From the NCBI GenBank assembly GCA_035048485.1, contig CM068584.1:62602420-62666419 (forward strand): DNA of 64,000 nt, given 5' to 3'. The DNA is from Pteria penguin (taxonomy: Eukaryota > Mollusca > Bivalvia > Pterioida > Pteriidae). Below the pieces are notes generated by a model. The model saw only the letters and a list, made by a program, of their open reading frames with translations, was not told the DNA's origin and did no database searches. The translations under genes were made by a program, and so were the position numbers. Of this stretch, positions 1 through 12,747 are shown piece after piece. The first letter of the stretch is position 1; every line of letters starts with the position of its first letter.

Positions 1-2090
1 TCAAACTGTCTCCAATATACAGTCAGATTGAAAAATAGTTTGAAAATCGCAGCAACAAGTACTATTATCATGTCGTTTTATTAGGTTTTACAAATCGTAG
101 TAATCACGTCATCATTTACATGATGCGATGTAGAGAAAATTTAATCTAGTCAGCGCAAATCCCCTCAAACAGTAATGAATTCGTACGAACAACATTTTCT
201 CAATGTAGTCTTAACTGATATCATCAGCAAAACACCGAAGCGTTTTCGGTGAAACTCGCAGCCAAACCCACCAAGCAACGCCGGCTCCTTTTAGTTATAT
301 TTTGTACATCCTCTACATAGTATATATGTGAATGAACAAATTTGATAACTAATGATGAGTTCCCAATTTTCGAAATTGAGGAATCTATACCACTTTGAAG
401 AGACAAAATCATTGTCAACGAGCGTAGGATAAACTTAATTGATAAACATGCTTTTATTTCTTACTATGAAACTGCGTCATAAGCCCAATTTTTAAAATAT
501 TTCTGTACTAGCTCCAATATACGTCCATCATGCATTGCTCTGTCGTTAAATTTGTTATTTGACTCTTTGAGGTCTTGTAATTAATTTGCTATAATTTCGA
601 TTTCCTCTGATTATAAAAGATTTCACATTGCATCAGCTATGAATTTTGACCTAGTGGTATTTACCATTATATTTTACTTTTTACTCAAATATTTAATTTT
701 TGCTGCATACTTTGAACTATAAGGGAAATAGCTTTTATATTTCACAATATCTGAATGTCTTTCTTTACACAAAATAGCAGTTGTTCAAACCATAGGCTGG
801 CAATGAACAACACATACTTTTAAATCAATAATCCAATGAAATAGTTCTATCCGGAGCTCAAAGGTACATGTAACTGCAGCAATTCACAGATATTAACTTA
901 GCACTACCCTTAACGTAAAGGAAAAAGCTCAGTGAAAACGAAACAAGTTATCATGTTTCATTTTTGAAGTATCAAGGTCCTTGATTTTTTATCTCAGTGT
1001 TACATGTTAAAACATCTGAAAGGTCTGAAATTATAAGTTAGTAATAGTTCTACATCATTATCGATAAACAAAGAGAACACAAGAAAAGAAATTTGATTTT
1101 TTTTCATGCAGGGCACTAAAATATTTTATATATGTAAGACAATATTAACCTTCGTTTTTGAAATCTAGGAATTATACATTTGTCTGCATCAACGTATATG
1201 TTTTTAATTCAGAACGAATCAAATTTTAAATCCCTGACTGAAATTTTAATTAAAAATTTTGTTAGGGTCTGTGTGAGTGACATAAATGCGGACATTTGAA
1301 AGTTCTTCTTGCGATTATTATCATTTTTTGTTTACCTTTGTCTCCATTCTCTTTACTGTATTTTACGTGCATAATTTGTATTTCTTTACAGTTGGGTGTC
1401 AATTTATACAGATACTGATGCACATACCCCCCCCCCCCCCCACACACACACACACTATCACCTACATCGTTCTCAAGACCTTAATGGATGCAATTCACAC
1501 ATTCTTTCTGGATATTCTATCGTAGAAATTTTCAAATGTGAGAGGTTTGTCAGTGAATTTTGTTTAAAATGGCAAATTAAAATATTATTATTGACTGAAC
1601 TTGTAGTTACCTTTAAGAATTTTCTTTACCAAATTATCTATCGTCCTACAACTACATACGATGCATCTATTTGCTATATTGAAAAGTTATACACTTGACT
1701 CTCATTTAAACTGATGCGATCTATTGGTACAATTATAAGTAATATGCATGAAACATACAATCAACGCCTAGTGACGTCATAGTAGAGTCAGATAAGCAGC
1801 TATGTAATAACATCCTTACCTATTTCTATTTAATTTTCCCGCGTCTGTGGTCAAGGGAAAATAGAATGTAATAATAGAGTTTTGTTTATGCATGCTTCTA
1901 TCGTTTTTGGATCGAATCCACTTATTTTTGGGGGATACTCTATTAGACAAGTTTTGATAAACAGGTTAACTAGTTATGATTTTAGCACTGGCAATCTTAA
2001 AATAGAAATAAATAAAGTGAAATAACGTATCAATGCATACATATATATATAAATGACATATATGAAATAGTTTTCAGTACCGCTGTGCTG
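1..2090. other. AT-rich intergenic DNA, no gene seen
   Basis: I see no coding region here. Open frames are short, low in complexity and resemble nothing I recognise. The only landmark is a C run followed by a CA run near 1427-1455. Confidence 0.6.
1427..1455. repeat. C homopolymer plus (CA)n microsatellite
   Basis: Fifteen C residues run directly into a CA dinucleotide repeat. The overlapping short ORFs are rich in Pro/Thr/His because they read this tract and are not genes. Confidence 0.9.
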
Positions 2091-2101
2091 ACCCAACATA
2101 T

Positions 2102-3593
2102 ATATACTCGGGGACCATATGGTTTTTTTCATGTAAAAATATAAATGTTTTGTCCCTTTGAATATCTGCTTGATATTGTGTGATTGTGGCAACTTTCATG
2201 CTATCGGCGAGACAAATAACTCAACTATAACGTAATACTGCTCACCCGTGCGCTTTTCAAAAAGTACTCGACCACGTGCTCTACATTGAGTCATTTTCTT
2301 CAGAAATAACTTTACTGGTACCTAGTGCCTTTATTTATCCTGATTTCAAACTTTGCTTCATTAAAACTAACGCGTGAAATGCCAAGACTGTCTGAGCAAC
2401 AGAGGTATGCTGTTCTTGGCCTTGTAGACGCCGGCGTAAATCAAGGTATCATTGTAGGACGCTTCAATGTCCATTCGTCTACAATCACGAGACTTGTACG
2501 GAAGTATCGGACCAGAGGAAGTGTTAAGGATCGTCCTCGAAGTGGTCAGCCACGCGTAACGACAAGACGTCTTCATAAGGCAACGTTATCTACGTGACAG
2601 GTTTGCGACAGCCGTAAGCACGTCAGGAGATGTGGTAGGTCGTCACGGAAGGCAAATCGACCCCAGGACAGTACGCCAACAGTTGAAAGAGCAAGGTTTA
2701 CTATGCCGTCGCCCTTTGAAAGGCTTGAGCCTAGCTCCTCGCCACCGAATAAATCGTCTGACCTGGTCCCGGAACATGCTAGCTAATCAACGTAATTGGC
2801 ATGACGTAGTGTTCAGCGACGAATCAAGATTCAATTTGTCCATGGCTGACGGAAGACGGCGCATTTATAAGAGACGCAATGAACGTTTTGCTGCAAACTG
2901 CATATTTGAGCGTGACATATTTGGCGGTGGTGGCGTCATGGTTTGGGGAGCCACCAATCAACATTTCAAGTAATCACTGGTTATTTTGAGGAACACTGTT
3001 ACCGCGAGGTGCTACATCGATAACGTTTTACAGCCTGAGCTCTTTCCATTAATTTAACGTAATCAAACTGTCAACAATCCGTTGACGTTTCAGCAAGACA
3101 TCGCACGTCCGCACACGGCTAGGGTCACTTTAAACTTTTAAACATCCATGGATATAATGTAGTGGATTTCCAAACACGTTCATCCGACTCCAAGCCTATG
3201 GAGTGGATGTGGGATGAGTTAGGGAGACGCTTACGTAAACGTTACCGCCAACCAAAATATGTGGATGAGTTGGCACGTGTTCATCCAGAAGAGTGGAATA
3301 ATATTCCTATGAGAAAATTCGAACTTTATGTCAATCCATGCGGTCCAGATTGTCTGCATGCGTTAAAGCAAATGGGGGTATACTCGTTACTAAACCAAAC
3401 GCATGATATTTTGGACGTGGTATACACAACTGTTGAAATAAAATCATTTTTAAAAAAGAAACGTGTGATAATATCAATCATATTGTCAACTATAATTCAA
3501 AGTTTTGAAATAAATCAAGTTTGATGCAATTATTTACCCTAATTATGTTGATTATACCATTAAATTGGTGATTTTAAAGTCCCCGAGTATATT
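2102..3593 (+). mobile_element. Tc1/mariner-like DNA transposon, inactivated
   Basis: The element is bounded by a perfect 14-bp inverted repeat, ATATACTCGGGGAC at 2102-2115 and its reverse complement at 3580-3593. The total length of about 1.49 kb is normal for Tc1-like elements. The ends lie in TA-rich sequence, so a TA target duplication is plausible but cannot be distinguished from its surroundings. The interior is a decayed transposase gene. The TIR is short for the superfamily. Confidence 0.8.
2379..3405 (+). pseudogene. Tc1-like transposase pseudogene
   Basis: The N-terminus (from 2379, MPRLSEQQR) is a helix-turn-helix DNA-binding region followed by a GRPRSGQPR-like linker, as in Tc1 transposases. 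The frame shifts near 2575. The next segment (to about 2973) has VVFSDESRF, carrying the first catalytic Asp, and VMVWGA. After further breaks, QQDIARPHTARV near 3093-3128 carries the second Asp. PMEWMWDELGRRLR near 3195-3235 matches the usual NPIEHLWDELGRR block with the catalytic Glu, so a DD34E-type catalytic core is recognisable. At least two frameshifts and several stops make it non-functional. It would have cut and pasted its own element through the TIRs. Confidence 0.85.
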
Positions 3594-3599
3594 TTAATT

Positions 3600-6500
3600 A
3601 TACTGCCAAAATCGAATATTATTCTAGAATTTTGGAGCATCTCCCCCATGCAAAGCCTTGTCCTCAGATTGGGCCTTTAACTTTGACTTATGTTTAGGTC
3701 AATTTAGTGATAAATTTGCTCTTCAAATAATTGTACTTTCGATTAATAATTATAAAAAACTCCATGTATTGCATATATTAAAAACTGGTCAAATAACAAA
3801 TTATAGGCTTCCAGTTTCCTGAAGGCAGACTCATGTTGGGCATATTACCCTTTTTTTTTCTTTATATCGATTATACTTATTGATATATAAGAGTCTGAAC
3901 CAGTTGAAGAGGTTGATTGTGTATAAATTTTATTCTTTTTCTGAACGGGAATATTAAACAAAATACCAAAATACGACTCTTGTTACATTATCAGAGTGTT
4001 ACCATAAGCGTTTTGCGCCAAATGACCCTTTGTTGAACTGGATAGCTCTTAAGTAGGACTAAATAGCTCGAGTATTTGTTTACATAAAAGAGTCAATGTA
4101 ATGTGACCTTTGTTATGCACTTTATCAACAGCCAATCAGTTTTCATTTATATCTGTTTTGGATCAATGTAAAGTGAAAGAAAAATGAAGAAATGAATCAT
4201 AAACTTGATAACTATTATAATGATGATGATGGTGTAGTATTAGTTTGTTTATGCAGTTTTGTGTGGTTAACATCAAGCTGCATTATATGTATCAAGGTAT
4301 ACATTTATCATAATTACAGCATAAATAAATGTATCGATGCCAATCTGTAAATGATTTTAGGAGATATATCGTCCAATCTTATCCAATCTCGGTCAATTTC
4401 AGATTCATGTAAATGTTCCTGTATAAGAGAAAACATCTTTTTTTCTTCAATCATCTTGTTCATCACCCTTTTTTGGGGGGGGGGGGGGGGGGTCGTTTAA
4501 CATAATAATAATATTTAAAGGATTTTACTCATTATAATGAATTTCCGTTTTGACGTTCAAACGAAAGGCGAGGTGTCAGCAGTCTTACATTTCCAGCCTT
4601 TCTTTTGCCTCCACCGCGAAATAATATTCCGACTTAATAGACATGATAGGCTCAAGCCAATATTCCTCTTGTATCATTGTGCCTACGTTCCTCTCCCAAA
4701 CCCCTTTCGCATCACCTAGCTCCTTTCCATATCATGTTCAGTGAGTTCAAAAGTGTGAAGTGATAAAGAAATTAGTCTCCATTTCCTCTGGTCGATTTGT
4801 CTCTCATTCATTTTCCATTACGATTGCAAGGTTCTTGTTTATATTAAAAGTATTAGATATAAAAAAAACCCTTTCTTATTTTACTGTTTTTACCCCTAAA
4901 CTGCACATGTGTTTACTTAATAATATTTGTGTTTATCAGTCAGTGTAATGGATGCCACAGTTACCGTGCCAAGGCAGTAAACTTCAATCTTTTCTAATTA
5001 TTTAATACCAGATTATAATAACCTTTTAGAAGAAAGCAGTTGCTACCTTTCCTTTCCTTGTAAAAATGAATGCAAGGTATGGACCACGATATGTAAATGA
5101 TTTTATAATACCCTTGCAGGAAATGTAATTGTCCTGATTTTAAACAGGTTGCCTTTGGTGAGAAATCCAAGGTCCAAGTTGTTCAATGACCTAGTAAACT
5201 ATTACTAATACTTATTTGTTGTCATGATGTAAAAGAAAATATCGCTTCATGAAACACTTGATGAAATGTTTCCAATGAAAGCCCACATTCGTTTACATAA
5301 TGTACCCTTCTTTCGTGGCTTAAGAGGGCAATTATGATTAAGCGCATATCCTATTCTAAAGTAGCACAATTAATCTTTGATTTACTGCACTAAAATGATA
5401 AGACGTTCTTGAATTACAAAGAGTAACCATAAACCATAAATGGAATGTGTGACTTACATGATCTAATTGATTTCATGATACTTTTATCGTCAATGATTTC
5501 GTTAAATCGTTTGAATTCAAAGAATTCCATATATGTAAACGTCTGTTTTGTGCTAATGTAATAGACATGTCTTTCTGATGAAAATAAACATGAAAGGTGA
5601 AAGATAAATGAGGAGGAGGAAGGATACTATTGAAGTAACACAGATCTTGCAGTTTCCAGTCATGAAGATGTTTAGTGTCACATGTTTCCCTTTATCAATC
5701 ATTCACTATAATGACATTGACATTGTTTGTTTGATAAATCCAAAGCCATCATGACTTTTATCTGTTTCGCAGAGTCCGTTACATCTTCCAATTCGTCTTG
5801 AATCATGGCAGCTGTTAAAAGATTTCCTCTCTTTATATTCATTAGAAACATACATCTGACATTACTAAGTCCGGGATATAGAAGTGATCGAAAAGTGCAT
5901 GGAGATAGGGACTATCTCTTCGGCTGTAAATATTAAAAAAAATGGGGAGTTCATTTATTTGCAATATAAAAATAAAGTGGCAGCTTTGGTATACCTTCCC
6001 CATAGACATCACAAACTCCACTGTCAATATCTATAAGTTTTGTGTCCGGTAGTGATCTACCTTTAATGTGGGTTCTAATTCCTGCACATTTCCCGCGTTT
6101 TAATCAGCCATTTTATGTATAGAGTAATGGATACGATACAAATTGTTGTACATCTTACAGATGCAGTGTACTCGTTAGCGAGAGATTTGCCTGTGTTTAG
6201 TGACCAACCTATCAGAACGGTGTAAGTTTGAGTTCATACTGCTCGAACTCCCGGCCGCGAAGATGCACATATGACATTGTTTTTGAAATACTATTCGTTT
6301 TATATTCATTTTTCAGATTTGATTTTAATTTTCTCAAATTCAGTGCATACTTTACTTAGCAATCAATATTCTGTTTCGAATTAGAATATATGCTGTATGA
6401 TTGTAAATGACAATATCGACATCAAAGGACCATTTGCTATTACAATTTTCAGTTTCAGTTAAAATCTTCATTACTTTCATTAACACACAAATATCCATTG

Positions 6501-7150
6501 ATTTAGTCGTCTGTCCCTTAATGTTGTAATTAAAAAAAAGTGATTTACTCCAATAGATAAAATGAAAATATATGGAGTATAAAACATGAGCAAACACCAA
6601 ACTTCAAACCTTTTTACGGCTTTTTTTTTATTTTATTTATTTTTTCTTTTTTTTTGGGGGGGGGGGGGTCCTTTCTTTAACTAGAATAGCATAATATATG
6701 CATAATTTGAAACATTAAGAAGATATTGTTTAATATCAACATCCTCTTCAGTCAGCGCTCTGTTCGAAGAAAAAGAAAACTCTTACAATTAACGAATTTT
6801 TCTTTTCAATCGCGAAATCAAATTGTAATTTAACACAAATGATGGATTTAAAATAACGCCTGAACCCACGCAGTTAATATGACTTCTTTATTCTACCGCT
6901 TACAATCCCATTCAAGCTCCCTTTTTGATAACCTGGCCATTTTGCCATCTTTTTATTAAGTTCAAATGTGCGAGGTTATAACTGTATTCTTTCTCTTCTC
7001 TCTCATTTTTGTTTTTGTTTCTCATATCTTTCTCTGATTTAAAATGGGTTGTCTTTTTTAAAATGTATAATGAAATCAGGAAGTAGAAATAGATTTCATT
7101 GATTTTAAAGATTTTTTTTACCAAATGATAATTACCTTTCGCGATGAAGT
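3600..7150. other. Gene-poor AT-rich stretch
   Basis: I see no convincing exon. The stretch contains G homopolymers at 4475-4492 (18 G) and 6656-6668 (13 G) and short A/T-rich ORFs without recognisable domains. Confidence 0.5.
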
Positions 7151-7155
7151 AAACA

Positions 7156-7335
7156 GTTGGTTGGTTGGTTGGTTGATTGGTGTTTTTACGTCGCTTTCAA
7201 CAATATTTCAGTTATATTTCTACATGGAAGCAGGAAGTTACCAACTTCTTAAACATAGTGGCGCAACCCGGGAATCGAATCCGGACCGTCGGCGCCGCAA
7301 GCCAAGCGCTTAACCACTACACCACGCCTGCTCCA
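7156..7335 (-). mobile_element. tRNA-derived SINE, family A, copy 1
   Basis: Read on the minus strand, the head (7335 back to about 7260) is tRNA-like: GTGGTGTAGTGG (A box) and a B box resembling GGATTCGATTCC. The body contains the family's conserved 'gaagcaggaagttacc' and 'caacaatatttcag' segments. The tail is (CCAA)n, seen as (TTGG)n on the plus strand at 7156-7180. Three more copies occur in the window. Pol III promoter boxes and copy number identify the family; the ORF across it is a by-product. Confidence 0.85.
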
Positions 7336-8021
7336 TGAAGTAGAGAGGAGTTATCTTTCTTTGCTTTGTAAAACGCAAATAGTAAAGTCTGAACCACTTT
7401 TATGTTATTTATTGTATAATACACAAACAGAAATTGTGATTGACTTTATACTAACGAGAGGAGATTTGGTGACCAACACAAACTGGTTTATCACCACGTA
7501 CACTTAAATCAAACCTATTCTATTCGTTATGTTTATGGGTTACCATGCGAGCGTGTTACAAAAACTGCCAGGGTATCCATTTCTCTTTCCCCAGGGTAAA
7601 ATAAGCTAAAACGTGGAGAGCTCTAACGTTGACGCAGGAGAATACAACAAAATAAGTAAAACGTAGAACCTCCCCGTAAAATAATACAACTGTTTCGAAT
7701 GAAAGGTACAACTATATGTATGTCTTAAAAGGTATATATGTTCTATATTTATTACTTATACACTTCCTTATTGTTGTATTGCCGCTTTTTTTATTTCGGG
7801 GCGGGGGTCTTTAACTTTAGAAGATAGCATTGACATACTTTTCATCCTCTTCAACTGGGACTAAGTTTGACAAAGTTAAGGTCTATAATGACCAGGGAAA
7901 TAGGTTATGCCATCCGGTCAATAGAACATAAAATTTTCCTCTAATTATTATTATGGCTCTCTCCAGGTTTTCCTCATCTTCTTACGTACATGTATATGAT
8001 ACCGTGTGTTAATGCATTGTA

Positions 8022-8139
8022 TGGTATGCGCATCTTGACAACTTTTGTTTTAATTATGTTCAATAAACCGGATTTCGGCCTTGAACATAATTGTTGTCCA
8101 GATGCGCATACCGTAAAATAGAGGCCGAAATCCGGTTTA
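8022..8139. repeat. Interlaced inverted repeats
   Basis: Two inverted pairs interlock. GTATGCGCATC(TT)GACAAC near 8023-8043 pairs with GTTGTCCAGATGCGCATAC near 8092-8110. AAACCGGATTTCGGCCT near 8064-8081 pairs with AGGCCGAAATCCGGTTT near 8121-8137. This looks like the remnant of a small inverted-repeat element or two nested ones. Confidence 0.7.
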
Positions 8140-9422
8140 ATGATATATCTATAGCGTGTTATCTCACTAATTAGGCTCTCAATTCCTGAGATATCCTGGT
8201 CCAATGTATTATATGAAGAGACGATAAATAACAAAACACCGGCAGGCCATTCATAAATCCACCCATGAACCATTGAAATTAGTTTACAGCTGTCCGGAAA
8301 GACTCAGTGTTCCCTATATAGCTAGCCACATCCATAACGAATAAGCAACCAATAATATACCTTTTTACTCCAATGAACTTTTGACAATCACTTCCTCTTC
8401 CATTCAGCATATGCTGCATAATTTCTCACCAGTCAGGTGGCTAACAGGTTCAAAGTATAATACTGACACAAAAACATCGCATATTCACTCTTTGAAAGGC
8501 AGGAACAAGACCATCTTCACGGGTCTAAGGGGATGCGCTACGTAAACTTCTCTCTCCCCCCCCCCCCCTTGACTGAATACATTCACAGTTCGTGGGCGAA
8601 TTTGTGATTGGTTCCCTTGCTCATTACATGAACGAATTAGAAGCCTTGAAACGAATCGTATGACGAAGCGAAAATTATAGATCCAGTGCATTTGATCGAC
8701 GGAATGAAAGTGCATTTTCCTTTCATTAAAGCCTCTGTGCATTTCGATTGAGGTCCTTCAAAACTGTCTATAGAAAACATTTCAGAAATTTTACGATAGA
8801 TTGAGCTATTATTGTTTTTCTTCGTAACCAAGTTCGCAAAACCAGGCATAATCTCATTGGTCAATTGGTTAGTAGTATATTGAATACTTTTCGCTAGGCG
8901 ACGCCATGAAAACCCGCGACGTTTGAATGCAATCAGCCAAGGAGAGATAGAGAAGTTTACGTAGAGCATGAAGATGAAACAAGACAAGTTTCCGTCAGAC
9001 ATGGGATCCATTACCATACATTAAGTATTTGAGATAGAATCAGTTAAGGTAAGCCACATTTTTGTGTTACTATACATTACGTACCTGCATGATACGAACA
9101 GTAATTCAAATAGAGGTAACTGTAACATTCATTTGGTACTATTAATTGATTTATTTAGAAAAATCATTTTGTAAATACACATCTATCAAAAGTGAACAGA
9201 TTTTTAAAATACATATCTGAGACAAAGTAAATCAGTGAATTATGATTAGAGAAAGAATTCATTGACAGTTCATATGAAATCCATCATTTCCGTATAAAAA
9301 TAAGAGCAACACGTATATATAATGTTGTGCATAATATGCGCATTTCGACTATTTAAGCAAGTTCAATTTATACCAAATGTAACATGTCTCTTCAATGATT
9401 AGCAATGCTGAACCAGTCTCCA
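8140..9422. other. No recognisable gene
   Basis: The stretch includes a 126-codon open frame on the minus strand (9017 to 8637) and an overlapping 85-codon frame. Neither contains a motif I recognise, splice context or composition that argues for coding. A C-run lies near 8557-8569. Confidence 0.4.
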
Positions 9423-9598
9423 AACATCTAAAGAGCTTGCAAATTACCAAATGGGCGAATGGGACCAAAATAAAAATAAAATAAAAATAAACGCCTCTTC
9501 CTAACAAGAAACAAAACATCTAACGTGCTTGCAAATTACCAAATGGAAGAATGGGACCAAAATGAAAATAAACGCCTCTTCCTAACAAGAAACAAAAC
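9423..9598. repeat. Two-copy tandem duplication (about 92 and 84 bp)
   Basis: A unit beginning AACATCTAA and ending CTAACAAGAAACAAA occurs twice in a row (from 9423 and from 9515). It includes 'gcttgcaaattaccaaatgg' in both. The copies differ by a short AAAAT expansion in the first and a few substitutions, so the duplication is fairly recent. Confidence 0.85.
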
Positions 9599-10495
9599 AA
9601 CCTGCCCCCTCACCCTAAAATCACTTGAAGAAAACAAAGCAAATTTGTAATAAATCCACATTTTCGATGACAAGAAGATTTGTTAACATACATATGAGCA
9701 TGAAAAAGAAAAGAAATATATAGATACAGTTTAGTCTTGACTAGGATTTGACAGAAAAGCTACAATCACTTTCTATTATACAGAGTTATTTCCCCTGATT
9801 GACATGTTGGCAATTGTATATTTTTCGCCGTGGATACGCATGCATATATTGCTTTATATGCTTGCTGAAATAGCTACATGTCTGTGTCATTATTACAAAT
9901 AAATTTCGACAAATGATTAGGCAATAATGAGAAAAACAAGCTGCAACTACTGATCCAACAGCTACTATCCAGTTTCCATTGCAGTATTTCACCAAAAAAA
10001 AAAATGAAATAATTTTAGATCTACCACGTATAAATGATAACGTATAAAATATATTGAATATATAATTCCATTTCAAAAATATGAGTACAAATGAGCAAAT
10101 CATCTGGTAAACTTTCGAGTAACTGGATCTAGTAGTATTTAAAAATTGATTCTATGAATGACAATGCCACAGATATTATGATGTAAAATAAATCAACGTT
10201 TGGGCATGAAAACGGTCGATAATTAGTCGGTACAAGACCTTCTTACACAATATATATCTAGAGAATAATGACTGTAAAAAATACAAACATATGTCACTAT
10301 GAAACAATATAGGAATACGGAAGTGGATCAATAGCTAACAGAATGGTTTCTTAACGGCATTGCTTGTGCGCGTATCTTTATTACATCCGTCTAGTTTAGT
10401 AAAATGTTTGTAACTGCTTATGCACTTTTCTTATGCCCATGGTAGAAACCAGTTCAATATACAACTACTGAGATATGCATCGTTTTCAAACAGTT

Positions 10496-10612
10496 CGTTG
10501 GTTGGTTGTTTGGTGTTTCAACATTTTTTGAATTATATCGCGACAGCGAAGCAAGAGGTAACCAACCCGGGAATCAAACCGGGATCGTCGGCCCCGCAAG
10601 CCAAGCGCTTAA
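10496..10612 (-). mobile_element. tRNA-derived SINE, family A, copy 2 (truncated head)
   Basis: The tail and body match copy 1. The B-box segment (minus-strand GGTTTGATTCCC) is present near 10568-10580. The head stops at 'aagcgctt', so the A box is lost. Confidence 0.75.
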
Positions 10613-10769
10613 AGACCCAACTCCCTTCCGAATATCCGTACGGATGGTCATTAGCGATAAAACAAGCCTCCGCGGCGTTATCCCTATAAATAACTCACAC
10701 AAACTCTCATATAAACAGAAGCGCATGTTTCCAAGTACATTGAATTATGGAAACCCTGAACCGACATGC

Positions 10770-10897
10770 GTTTTGCTTTTTGCTTTTTGCTCTTTGCGTT
10801 TTGCTTTTTGCTCTTTGTGTTTTGCTTTTTGCTCTTTGTGTTTTGCGTTTTGCTTTTTGCTCTTTGCTTATTGCTCTTTGCGTTTTGCTTTTTGCGT
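10770..10897. repeat. TTTTGCTCTTTGCG-type minisatellite
   Basis: The plus strand alternates TTTTGCTTTTTGC and TCTTTGCG/TG units for about 125 bp. The same unit, in fewer copies, lies upstream of the zinc-ribbon exon at 20.9 kb in the same relative place. Leu/Phe/Ala/Cys-rich ORFs across it read the repeat. Confidence 0.9.
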
Positions 10898-10952
10898 TTT
10901 ACGTCATCAATATTCCACCAATTAGATTCGCCGTTTCATCTCTGACAATAGC

Positions 10953-11092
10953 ATGGGCATGGAGTGTCGAAAGTGCGGCAAAAATCTCCCCCAAAATGAA
11001 AATGTTAAATTCTGCTTTAGTTGTGGTGATCGGGTGGATGCAACTACTACAGGCAATGCCAGGCATCATAACAATATGAAGTGTATCCTTTC
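10953..11092 (+). CDS. Zinc-ribbon exon (single ribbon), possible first exon
   Basis: The exon can start at ATG 10953 or 10959. It encodes MECRKCGKNLPQNENVKFC then FSCG, which is C-x2-C ... C-x2-C, a zinc-ribbon of the type found at N-termini of many cytoplasmic proteins. Through the GDRVD motif it is nearly identical to the first ribbon of the minus-strand gene starting at 20889, and the upstream DNA is homologous too. After GDRVD the two diverge and the second ribbon is missing here. The frame stops at 11092. A splice out in phase 1 into the integrase exon at 11601 would be needed to join that gene, but the only phase-1 donor candidate (AAGT|GTATCC near 11075) is weak. It could also be a broken retained copy of the promoter-plus-exon module. 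Confidence 0.55.
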
Positions 11093-11600
11093 CTACCGAC
11101 TAAACTGACAATTTAAATTTTGAGAAAGAGGATTGCGTGCCCATCAATCACGCCTTCCAAACTTTAGCGATCTCTTAATTAGAGTTCTGAGATTCAATTA
11201 AAAAAGGGTATGGGCAATGCCACAAAAACATGCAGAAACCATCCACACAGGACATTGGGAACTCATATACTGACATTACTGTACTAAATGTTTATTCGTC
11301 ATAGACAGAATGTTCCCTTCCTGTTGCCTAAATTGATATACAATAGGTGAAAATAAACAAGAATCCTTACTTTCTGGAGACTAAACAAACATTGTCTTAA
11401 GTCCCAGGGAGCGGCATATATGTAAATGAATAAAATAGTATAATGTAATATCCCTGATTTCCAACAATCGATTTTATATTCAAGCGATCGCTGAAAATCA
11501 ATAATTTGGGCAAACTTCCAATAAAATCATAATCATCGTTTATAGAATGCGTGTGCCGTGCAGTCGGAGCATTCTTTTCCTTAACTACTATAATTCAAAG

Positions 11601-11691
11601 ATGACGAAAAGATAGCGGAACTGTTTCATATGGGGTTTTCCATCAAAGAAATAACAGCAACATTAATGTACAGATTCGAAATAAAGAGAAG
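11601..11691 (+). CDS. Integrase-core gene, helix-turn-helix exon
   Basis: This 91-nt exon is too short to show as an ORF. An acceptor (ATTCAAAG|AT) precedes it and a donor (AG|GTTTGT) follows. In phase it encodes DEKIAELFHMGFSIKEI followed by TATLMYRFEIKR, a helix-turn-helix of the sort that precedes the integrase core in a widespread animal family of spliced integrase-domain genes (recalled, not searched). It ends in phase 2, and the leftover AG joins C of the next exon to make Ser, giving EIKR-S-TRQIERRL. The exon starts in phase 1 (leading AT), so at least one upstream exon or start is still missing. A stop lies just upstream in frame at 11591. Confidence 0.65.
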
Positions 11692-12117
11692 GTTTGTAAC
11701 TATTATGTATACAAATTAAATTTTCAGCAACCCCCCCCCCCAAAAAAAACCCCCTCCAATTCTGATTCTTGTAGTAAATTACCTGTCATGATGCCCATAC
11801 GGTCTTCCCCTTTTCACCTTGAAACATTGAACAAATTCAAAATATTGCTTTATCGTCGCAACTTATAATCACCAGGCCCCTTAGCATTGAATCTATTGGT
11901 CAAATAAATGGATCGGCAGAGTAACTTCAGCTGACGAGAGGTGGATGTAGAGCCCCTCGGACACCTCCCCCTTTTCACCCAAATTTATTGATTCACAATG
12001 CTCCTTTTATGTTTTTTTTTTTAGCTTTTTTTTTTTTAATCTGACATTTTTATTTTTCTTTTCTTTTCATATTGTATTTTTTCTAATTTGCCTTATATGA
12101 TTGAATTGTATTACTAG

Positions 12118-12294
12118 CACCCGGCAGATCGAGAGAAGACTTCGAGCGATGAAGCTCGGGAAAAGAAGGCAAGAAAGCGACATTGAATCAATCATTGAAG
12201 CAATATCTGCAGAATTGAGGGGCTCTGGTAAAAACAATGGAATTAAACTAATGTGGCATTGTTTGCAACGGAAGCATAAGCTTGTAGTAAGGAG
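12118..12294 (+). CDS. Integrase-core gene, linker exon
   Basis: The acceptor is TTACTAG|C after a T-rich tract. The 177-nt exon encodes TRQIERRLRAMKLGKRRQ, an acidic helix and GIKLMWHCLQRKHKLVVR. This is the DNA-binding/HTH linker that precedes the catalytic core in the family. It ends in phase 2 at AG|GCAAGT, a good match to the minority GC-AG donor class. An ordinary GTAAGG eight bases upstream would give the wrong phase for the next exon, which supports the GC donor. Confidence 0.7.
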
Positions 12295-12747
12295 GCAAGT
12301 GCTATTTTAGGTTCTATAAATTATTTCATACATTTATATAAATACCCTGCGTGTTGCATGGTTTCTTCGGGATACCCAGTCTAATTCATTTTCAACGTCT
12401 CCGTAAACATATGAAAAAGTGTAATGTAATTTAAGAAATAACTTTGACATACTATGCAGTAAATCAATGACGTTACAACAGATAACAGTTTCATGTCTAG
12501 TATGTTTTGCATAAATCGTGGATCCACTAGAGCTCTACTCAAAATCGCCCATTATTAGCATGTTTTTAATGAATGTATATGATTATAAAAAATAATTGCA
12601 CCTAAGATTAGTATATTCCAACAGAATTGCGAAATCGTGTGATGTGATTGTCTCGAATATTAGTTACCAAATGTACAAGGTTCGATATATAATATAAAGG
12701 ATCAGTGTGCACTTGGGCATAAGGATACGAAGCGAAGCCGAAGACGT

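Noticed and set aside
7156..7313. 62-codon ORF starting near 7125
   Set aside because: It mostly reads through a SINE.
8637..9017. 126-codon minus-strand ORF
   Set aside because: No recognisable motif or splice context, and overlapping frames are similar in length. Left unannotated as a gene.
10506..11079. Leu/Phe/Cys/Ala-rich ORFs
   Set aside because: They translate the SINE and the TTTTGCTCTTTGCG minisatellite; only the zinc-ribbon frame from 10953 is protein-like.
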